DNA of 64,000 nt from positions 101,576-165,575 of the forward strand of contig JAXCGZ010003847.1 of the NCBI GenBank assembly GCA_037179515.1, read 5' to 3'. Of this stretch, positions 56,563 through 64,000 are shown piece after piece; the first letter of the stretch is position 1; each line of letters begins with the position of its first letter. Both the position numbers and the translations under genes were made by a program. Source of the DNA: Halocaridina rubra. Taxonomy: Eukaryota; Arthropoda; Malacostraca; Decapoda; Atyidae. The notes beneath the pieces were generated by a model, which was given only the letters and a program-made list of their open reading frames with translations, was not told the DNA's origin and did no database searches.

Positions 56563-59384
56563 TTAGTCATACTTATCATACCTGTCCTTAAAACTATGGA
56601 TTGAGATAGCATTAACTACCTCCTCGCTTAGCGAATTCCAATTATCAACTACTCTTACACTGAAAAAGTATTTCCTTACATCCTGCAAAGAAGTTTTCTT
56701 ACGAAGCTTCAAACTATGACCTCTAGTTCTAGAGCCAGCCATATCAAAATATCGATCCCTATCCACTCTATCATAACCATGAAGGAATTTAAAGACTGTC
56801 ACCATATCCCCCCTCACTCTTCTAGCTTCGAGTGATGGTAAGTCTAATTCCCTCAGCCTCTCATCATAACTGAGATTGCGTATTTCTGGCACCAGTTTCG
56901 TGGCATGTCTTTGAACTTTTTCAAGTTTAGCTATGTGCTTTTTCAAGTGCGAATTCCAAAAGGGGGCTGCATATTCGAGTTTTGGCCTCACATAGGTTAC
57001 ATAAATATTTCTGAACATTTCCTTGTCCATGTGCCTGAAGGCTACCCTAACATTTGATAAGAATGCATATGCTGCCCTTACTATGCCATTTATATGTATT
57101 TCTGGAGACAAATCTGCCAGTATGTTTACTCCTAGATCTCTCTCATTTTCTGTCTCTTGAAGTTGTACTCCAGCCACCGAGTAGTCAAGCTTGGGCCTTC
57201 TTGCACTTGTACCCATTCTCATTACCTTACATTTTGAAGTATTGAATTTCATTAGCCACTTTTCTGACCACTCATGCAGATTATTTAGATCCTCCTGAAG
57301 TTCTCTACCATTGTTCTCGTTTTTTACTTTCTTCACAATCTTTGCATCATCTGCAAACATATTCATGAATGAATTTACACACTCTGGTAGGTCATTTACA
57401 TATACAAGGAACAAAAGAGGCCCTAAAACTGAACCCTGTGGAACTCCACTACTAACTCTTCTCCATTCAGACACTGAGTGTCTTACTCTAACCCGTTGTT
57501 CCCTTCCTTCTAAATAAGTTTTTATCCATTCCAAAACATTTCCACCTATTCTAGCCATTGATTGCAGCTTCCTAATAAGTCTCCCATGTGGAACAGAGTC
57601 AAACGCTTTCTGGAAGTCTAGGAATATGCAATCTGCCCAGCCCTCTCTTTCCTGTAAGATTTGGCTTACCTCATCATAAAATTCTAATAAGTTTGTTACT
57701 GTTGATCTACCTTCTCTGAAGCCATGTTGCCTCACTGACAAAAAGTTGAAGGATTCCAAGTGAAGAGAGATATGTTTCCTTAGTAGTTTCTCCATAACTT
57801 TGCAAACTATGCTGGTCAAGGAAACTGGTCTATAGTTCAGAGCCGTATCCCTCCTTCCCTTTTTGAAGATAGGTATCACATTTGCTTGTTTCCAGCATCT
57901 TGGAATCTCCCCCGACTCCAGTGACTACTTAAATATGATACTTAGTGCCATTGATATTGTGTTTGCGCATTTTTTAAGCACATGAGGGGATATGTCATCG
58001 GGACCTGTAGCTTTATGAACATCTAAATCCATCAGCGCTTTGCATACCTCTGTGGCTGTAAGGTTGATGTTCTCTAATACCGGCCCTTGAGCTTCTATCA
58101 CTGCAATCTGAGGGGGTGGGGTATTTTCTACTGTAAATACTGACTGAAACTCCTTGTTCAATTCTTTGCAGATCTCTTCATCCGTCTCAGTGATGCTTCC
58201 ATCCGCTCTCTTTAGCCTTAAAACCTGTTCTTTTACCTTCAGTTTTCCTCTGATAAAGCTGTGGAAAAGTTTGGGATTTTCTTTAGCCTTCCTGGTGATG
58301 TCCCTCTCATAGTCTCTCTCTGCCTCTCTCCTTTTACTTAGGTAGTCATTTCTTGCTCTTTTGTAGGTTTGCCAGGCATTTATGTTTTTTCTCCTCCTAT
58401 ACCTTTTCCAGCATTTGTCTCTCCACTCCTTAGCTCTTTTACACCTATTATCGAACCATTTCTCTCTGGCATGAATTACACCTACTTTGGTGACAGGTAT
58501 GCAGCAATCTACTATCTTCCCATATTTCTCACAAAAGATGTCATACATTTCTTGTACAAATTTGTTGTAAAATAAGGTTCTCCAGTCAATAACTGCAAAA
58601 AGCTCATTCATTTTGATGTAATCTCCTTTCCGATAGTTCCTCCTCATGTCCTCAGTGCCTCTACTCTCAGGAAGAATATCTTCAATGATATACTCCATCA
58701 ACAACACACAGTGGTCACTCTTTCCAATTGGTGGTTCATACTCAATTTTTTCAATATCCAACACATTATCTGTGAACACTAGATCAAGTAGTGATGGCTC
58801 ATCCCCACCCCTGGCCCTTGTTGGTTCCATTACATGTTGGTGTAGGAAATTCCCTTGTACGCAATCTAGGAATCTTGCCCCGAATGAGTCCTCACCACTG
58901 TGTGGGTCAAGATTTATCCAATCTATCTCTTTATGATTAAAGTCTCCCATAATCAAAATCCTACATTTTTTTCCCGTGCCATGTTAACAACTGAGTTTAT
59001 GACTTCAATAGTACCTATATGACTTTCCTCATAAACTTCAAGCCTATTTTGGTTCCTTGGTGGGTTGTAGACAACAGTTATTATAATGCTCTCTGACCCA
59101 GTATTTATGCGAGCAACAAGAAATTCCTTGAACTCACTTTCTATAGCCAAGTTTATTTCTTCAACTTGAATCCTTTCACTTATGAGCAGTGCTATCCCTC
59201 CACCAGTCCTCTCAGATCTTTCAACCCTTAGTATTCTGAAACCCTTAGGAAAAACTGTGACACTGTTTATGTCCTCACTCAACTTAGTCTCTGTAATTGC
59301 TACTATATCTGCCTTACTGTTGTGAATCCTATCTTTTAATTCTACTGCCTTACCAGCTAATCCATCAGCATTTGTGTATAACAA
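56563..59384 (-). pseudogene. CR1-11 ORF2: endonuclease-RT, one frameshift and one stop
   Basis: The endonuclease begins LYTNADGLAGK at 59384. A run of seven As (eight in CR1-9) after AREK shifts the frame near 58965. The rest of the endonuclease and the RT fingers are open in 58956-57925. TAG at 57925-57927 replaces Glu/Lys after IIFK, and the same frame then runs to 56563. Motifs: GDFNHKEIDW, SDHCVLLMEY, ATGPDDISPH, FLDFQKAFDSVPHG, GVPQGSVLGPLLF, FADDAKIVKK, and a CR1-type C-terminus. No ATG precedes the endonuclease in this copy, because ORF1 overlaps it in another frame. Confidence 0.9.
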
Positions 59385-59386
59385 TC

Positions 59387-60466
59387 TTAATGAGGCCCCA
59401 TCCCCTGATCTTCTGTCATTATCTTCTTTATCTCCCCTTTGTCTGGAAGAACTCTGTAATGAAAATTTTTCTTCTCTTCTTCATTTCTTTCATCATTTAA
59501 CCTTCTTGCCTCTTGCAACAAGTTTTTGATCTTTCCCATCTCTTCCTGTGTTCTGTATTGTCTAATGAACACTTCTTTGAATTCTTGAAGGTCTTTTAGA
59601 CTTTTTTTTCTCAACAATATTTCCCTACATGTTTCCCCTCTCTCAAAGGTTACTTTTGTTGGTCTCGGCTTTCCTTCCCTCGAATATTTACCTAGTTGGT
59701 GTATGTTTACAATATCCTCAGGACCACATACTACTCCAAGCTTTCTTATCAGGTCTACAACCCTAGCTTTATTTTCTTCAAGGGTCCCCTGCCATGTTGG
59801 CTCCTGGGACTCGCTTATGCCTGAGATTACCACTGTCTTCTCCTTATCAAGTGCCTGTCTGATGAGTGGGTTTGCCCTTTCCATCACAACGTCTTTCATT
59901 TTTTCGATTACTGTCTCTTTATAGTCAACTGTTTGTATGTTTTCCAGTGCCACCACCTTTACAGCCTCTTTTACTGCCACATTCCCCTTTAGTGCATCAG
60001 CAAAGGAAATTTTCATGGCATCAATTTCCATATTCAGCTCCTGGAACTCTTTTCTGAACTGTTCAATGTTTTCCTTAATCTGGACATTCCAAGCAGCAAT
60101 CTCGTCTCTCTCAGAAGAGAGCAGTGAACTAACATCTAATTCCTTTAGGTTGTCATTTAGCTGTTTGTTTTTATCTTCTTGTTTAGAAAGTCTAAATTCT
60201 AGTTGACTCTTTTCCCCTTCCAGCTTTTTTTTTATTTTTTCTAGTTCCTTTCTCTCCTGCCCTTGTGCTTTATTTGCTTCCTCCAAAGATCTTATTTGCT
60301 CTCTGAGTGTTTCATTCTCTTTCATTTCTCCATCCATATTCTGAATTTTATCATCAAGGCTTATAACCATTTCCTCTATATTCTTGATTTTCTGTTTGAG
60401 TCTCCTGATGGCTACCCCTCCTACCGACCCATGGATGGGAGAGGTTTGGGACAGAGATGGCGTCAT
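59387..60466 (-). CDS. CR1 ORF1 protein, intact 359 aa
   Basis: The only undamaged ORF1 in the window. It starts at ATG 60466 (MTPSLSQTSPIHGS), the same Met as in the other copies, and ends with TAA at 59389-59387. Residues ~20-150 are rich in Lys, Glu, Leu and Gln with heptad character, a long coiled coil. Residues ~211-310 (TVVISGISES, VVDLIRKLG, IHQLGKYS, PTKVTFE) look like an RRM-type fold as in LINE ORF1 proteins; I see no PHD finger or esterase motif. The C-terminal tail (KNFHYRV...MGPH) exists only in copies with the five-A junction. It probably binds element RNA in the cytoplasm and helps form the RNP. The ORF2 frame overlaps its last ~95 bp in the -1 frame. Confidence 0.85.
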   Translation of the reverse strand: MTPSLSQTSPIHGSVGGVAIRRLKQKIKNIEEMVISLDDKIQNMDGEMKENETLREQIRSLEEANKAQGQERKELEKIKKKLEGEKSQLEFRLSKQEDKNKQLNDNLKELDVSSLLSSERDEIAAWNVQIKENIEQFRKEFQELNMEIDAMKISFADALKGNVAVKEAVKVVALENIQTVDYKETVIEKMKDVVMERANPLIRQALDKEKTVVISGISESQEPTWQGTLEENKARVVDLIRKLGVVCGPEDIVNIHQLGKYSREGKPRPTKVTFERGETCREILLRKKSLKDLQEFKEVFIRQYRTQEEMGKIKNLLQEARRLNDERNEEEKKNFHYRVLPDKGEIKKIMTEDQGMGPH

Positions 60467-61368
60467 TTTTATGTTCTCCCTCTCACAGAATATAGAAAGA
60501 AGACGAGAAAGAGGAAAAAAATGAGAAAAACTTTTAATTAAGCTTCACACCAAATTTTTATATATCCATATAAGTGCTATTTAGTGACTCAGTTTATCTC
60601 TTTTCTGGTAACACACATCTTAACTTAAAAACTTGACCATGGTAATTTAAGGATAAAAAGAAAAAGAAAAAAAATGCAACAAAACAAAAGTCAAACCTGA
60701 AGGAAAAATTCGAGCCTGTGTCTGAGGTGGCACCCACCTGTTTCTGCTATATATTCTTCCTAACTGATAAACCCACTTGCTAACCAAGGTATGTTATCAC
60801 AAGATTAGACTTTACATTTAACTCAATATATATACAAAATAAAAACAAAATAGTAAAAGAAAAAGCTAAAAGAAAAGCAAAAAAAAATGAAGAAAATAAG
60901 ACAGCTGTACTACTTGGCAACTTAACTCAGTACTGTTGACAGGTGGATATTTTTTTTTTTTTACTTTTTCAATTTTTTCTCTTATCAAACTAACTAACAA
61001 GTTAATATAAATGGGAAGGATACTGATTTTAACAATATATGGAACCACAGGATCAGGTAAACGGCCTAAGAGCTTTCCCCAGTTTACAAAAAAAATTAGG
61101 TAATGTGATGTGATGGCTTCACCTCTGGCAACTCTTCTAAATTTCCTTCAAGGCAGAACTGGACAGCAGCTTCTCTCTCCCCTCACGAAAAATGTTCTCA
61201 ATATTTTTTCCTTTAATATTTTGGACAGTCTCGTCATACAACAAATATAAGTTTTGTACTCACAATACTCTGCAGGATTTCAGATTTAGGGAAATTATGG
61301 TAAAGTTTTCCACTAAGCACTTAGTCACTCGAAACAATTAAAAATTTAGGAGGAGCAGTTCCGTGTGT
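60467..61368 (-). other. CR1-11 5'UTR with tRNA-like segment
   Basis: Non-coding. In element sense it contains GGTTAGCAAGTGAGTT (A-box-like) and, about 55 bp on, a B-box-like CAGGCTCGAATTTTTCC (CAGGTTCGAAT in CR1-6, around 19725). This could be an internal pol III-type or ancient tRNA-derived module; the function is not shown. The corresponding leaders of CR1-1, 2, 3 and 6 are at 759-1662, 5956-6867, 11165-12060 and 19484-20387. Confidence 0.5.
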
Positions 61369-61385
61369 CACTGAACGCGCGGTTA

Positions 61386-64000
61386 GTGTGTGATTACCTA
61401 ATTGATTACCTAATTGTGTTTACGGGAAAGAGCCCAAAGCTCGTATCTTCCCGTCTCCTGATCGGTTACATTTTATACTTAGTGATACTTATCATACCTG
61501 TCCTTAAAACTATGGATTGAGATAGCATTAACTACCTCCTCGCTTAGCGAATTCCAATTATCAACTACTTTTACACTGAAAAAGTATTTCCTTACATCCT
61601 GCGAAGAAGTTTTCTTACGAAGCTTCAAACTATGACCTCTAGTTCTAGAGCCAGCCATATCAAAATATCGATCCCTATCCACTCTATCATAACCATGAAG
61701 GAATTTAAAGACTGTCACCAAATCCCCCCTCACTCTTCTAGCTTCGAGTGATGGTAAGTCTAATTCCCTCAGCCTCTCATCATAACTGAGATTGCGTATT
61801 TCTGGCACCAGTTTCGTGGCATGTCTTTGAACTTTTTCAACCTTAGCTATGTGCTTTTTCAAGTGCGGATTCCAAAAGGGGGCTGCATATTCCAGTTTTG
61901 GCCTCACATAGGTAACATAAATATTTCTGAACATTTCCTTGTCCATGTGCCTGAAGGCTACCCTTACATTTGATAAGAATGCATATGCTGCCCTTACTAT
62001 GCCATTTATATGTATTTCTGGAGACAAATCTGCCAGTATGTTTACTCCTAGATCTCTCTCATTTTCTGTCTCTTGAAGTTGTACTCCAGCCACCGAGTAG
62101 TCAAGCTTGGGCCTTCTTGCACTTGTACCCATTCTCATTACCTTACATTTTGAAGTATTGAATTTCATTAGCCACTTTTCTGACCACTCATGCAGATTAT
62201 TTAGATCCTCCTGAAGTTCTCTACCACTGTTCTCGTTTTTTACTTTCTTCACAATCTTTGCATCATCTGCAAACATATTCATGAATGAATTTACACACTT
62301 TGGTAGGTCATTTACATATACAAGGAACAAAAGTGGCCCTAAAACTGAACCCTGTGGATCTCCACCACTAACTCTTCTCCATTCAGACACTGAGTGCCTT
62401 ACTCTAACCCTCTGTTCCCTTCCTTCTAAATAAGTTTTTATCCATTCCAAAACATTTCCACCTATTCTAGCCATTGATTGCAGCTTCCTAATAAGTCTCC
62501 CATGTGGAACAGTGTCAAACGCTTTCTGGAAGTCTAGGAATATGCAATCTGCCCAGCCCTCTCTTTCCTGTAAGATTTGGCTTACCTCATCATAAAATTC
62601 TAATAAGTTTGTTACTGTTTATCTACCTTCTCTGAAGCCATGTTGCCTCACTGACAAAAAGTTGAAGGATTCCAAGTGAAGAGAGATATGTTTCCTTAGT
62701 AGTTTCTCCATAACTTTGCAAACTATGCTGGTCAAGGAAACTGGTCTATAGTTCAGAGCCTTATCCCTCCTTCCCTTTTTGAAGATAGGTATCACATTTG
62801 CTTGTTTCCAGCATCTTGGAATCTCCCCCGACTCCAGTGACTCCTTAAATATGATACTTAGTGCCACTGATATTGTGTTTGCGCATTTTTTAAGCACATG
62901 AGGGGATATGTCATCGGGACCTGTAGCTTTATGAACATCTAAATCCATCAGCGCTTTGCATACCTCTGTGGCTGTAAGGTTGATGTTCTCTAATACCGGC
63001 CCTTGAGCTTCTATCACTGCAATCTGAGGGGGTGGGGTATTTTCTACTGTAAATACTGACTGAAACTCCTTGTTCAATTCTTTGCAGATCTCTTCATCCG
63101 TCTCAGTGATGCTTCCATCCGCTCTCTTTAGCCTTAAAACCTGTTCTTTTACCTTCAGTTTTCCTCTGATAAAGCTGTGGAAAAGCTTGGGATTTTCCTT
63201 AGCCTTCCTAGTGATGTCCCTCTCATAGTCTCTCTCTGCCTCTCTCCTTTTACTTAGGTAGTCATTTCTTGCTCTTTTGTAGGTTTGCCAGGCATTTATG
63301 TTTTTTCTCCTCCTATACCTTTTCCAGCATTTGTCTCTCCACTCCTTAGCTCTTTTACACCCATTATCGAACCATTTCTCTCTGGCATGAATTACACCTA
63401 CTTTGGTGACAGGTATGCAGCAATCTACTATCTTCCCATATTTCTCACAAAAGATGTCATACATTTCTTGTACAAATTTGTTGTAAAATAAGGTTCTCCA
63501 GTCAATAACTGCAAAAAGCTCATTCATTTTGATGTAATCTCCTTTCCGATAGTTCCTCCTCATGTCCTCAGTGCCTCTACTCTCAGGAAGAATATCTTCA
63601 ATGATATACTCCATCAACAACACACAGTGGTCACTCTTTCCAATTGGTGGTTCATACTCAATTTTTTCAATATCCAACACATTATCTGTGAACACTAGAT
63701 CAAGTAGTGATGGCTCATCCCCACCCCTGGCCCTTGTTGGTTCCATTACATGTTGGTGTAGGAAATTCCCTTGTACGCAATCTAGGAATCTTGCCCCGAA
63801 TGAGTCCTCACCACTGTGTGGGTCAAGATTTATCCAATCTATCTCTTTATGATTAAAGTCTCCCATAATCAAAATCCTACATTTTTTTCCCGTGCCATGT
63901 TAACAACTGAGTTTATGACTTCAATAGTACCTATATGACTTTCCTCATAAACTTCAAGCCTATTTTGGTTCCTTGGTGGGTTGTAGACAACAGTTATTAT
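61386..64000 (-). mobile_element. CR1-12: CR1-like LINE running off the window end
   Basis: Tail at 61386, with GATTACCTAATT repeats, then ORF2 to the window edge; ORF1 and the 5'UTR lie outside. It is very similar to CR1-11 and shares its seven-A frameshift near 63885. Confidence 0.9.
61479..64000 (-). pseudogene. CR1-12 ORF2 (partial), broken
   Basis: From the right edge the endonuclease is read, then shifted at the seven-A run (about 63885). 63872-62619 is open (GDFNHKEIDW, SDHCVLLMEY, ATGPDDISPH, QHGFREGR). TAA at 62619-62621 replaces Ser in GRSTV, and the same frame resumes to 61479 with FLDFQKAFDTVPHG, GDPQGSVLGPLLF (Val changed to Asp in the usual GVPQG) and FADDAKIVKK. Confidence 0.88.

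Larger units (their letters stand above)
56467..61368 (-). mobile_element. CR1-11: full-length CR1-like LINE with intact ORF1
   Basis: 4.9 kb: tail 56467-56562, ORF2 56563-59384, ORF1 59387-60466, 5'UTR 60467-61368. The 5' end (AGTTCCGTGTGT, plus strand) matches that of CR1-6. About 17 unrelated bases (CACTGAACGCGCGGTTA) separate it from the tail of CR1-12. The 5'UTR has no convincing ORF; it contains the tRNA-like segment at about 60700-60790. Confidence 0.9.

Overview
The window is animal nuclear DNA made almost entirely of transposable elements and simple repeats. Evidence: non-LTR retrotransposons with APE endonuclease plus reverse transcriptase (RT), LTR retrotransposons, tRNA-like SINEs, long (AT)n and (TG)n tracts, and one spliced exon. 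There is no operon or bacterial gene. The mix of a CR1-type LINE, an RTE-type LINE, copia elements primed by an internal initiator-tRNA segment, and very long dinucleotide tracts fits an arthropod, most likely a decapod crustacean. That placement is an inference from sequence style, not a search result.

Layout. 1-20766: minus-strand copies of one CR1-like LINE family (here CR1-1 to CR1-7) stacked head to tail; the first 12 kb is also a 5.2-kb segmental tandem repeat. 20767-22054: a (TG)n tract, one 170-bp host-gene exon on the minus strand, a degenerate 71-bp minisatellite that continues the 5' edge of that exon, and a hAT-like MITE. 22055-24806: a plus-strand CR1 copy followed by two more 3' ends in tandem. 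24807-25400: (AT)n and tRNA-like SINEs. 25407-55702: a tandem copia array (four internal regions, four LTRs). Nested in it are an RTE-derived SINE (33555-33784), an RTE-like LINE (34160-39916) that is itself split by CR1-9, and a 10.4-kb Ty3/gypsy element (40986-51420) with 5-bp target duplications. 55703-56309: SINE, (AT)n, (TG)n. 56310-64000: a second minus-strand head-to-tail CR1 array (CR1-10 to CR1-12).

Most element genes are broken. Exceptions are the CR1 ORF1 at 59387-60466 (intact) and the RTE ORF at 34262-36937 (open for 891 codons, then cut by CR1-9). The gypsy element is damaged only by a 2-bp insertion and two stop codons.

The points most worth follow-up are: (1) the gypsy element has integrase upstream of RT (Gmr1-like order), 2.1-kb LTRs, a 137-bp leader repeat and no recognisable gag zinc knuckle; (2) ten head-to-tail CR1 junctions, suggesting the LINE inserts next to its own CA-rich ends; (3) the minisatellite whose units each repeat the splice acceptor and first codons of a host exon.
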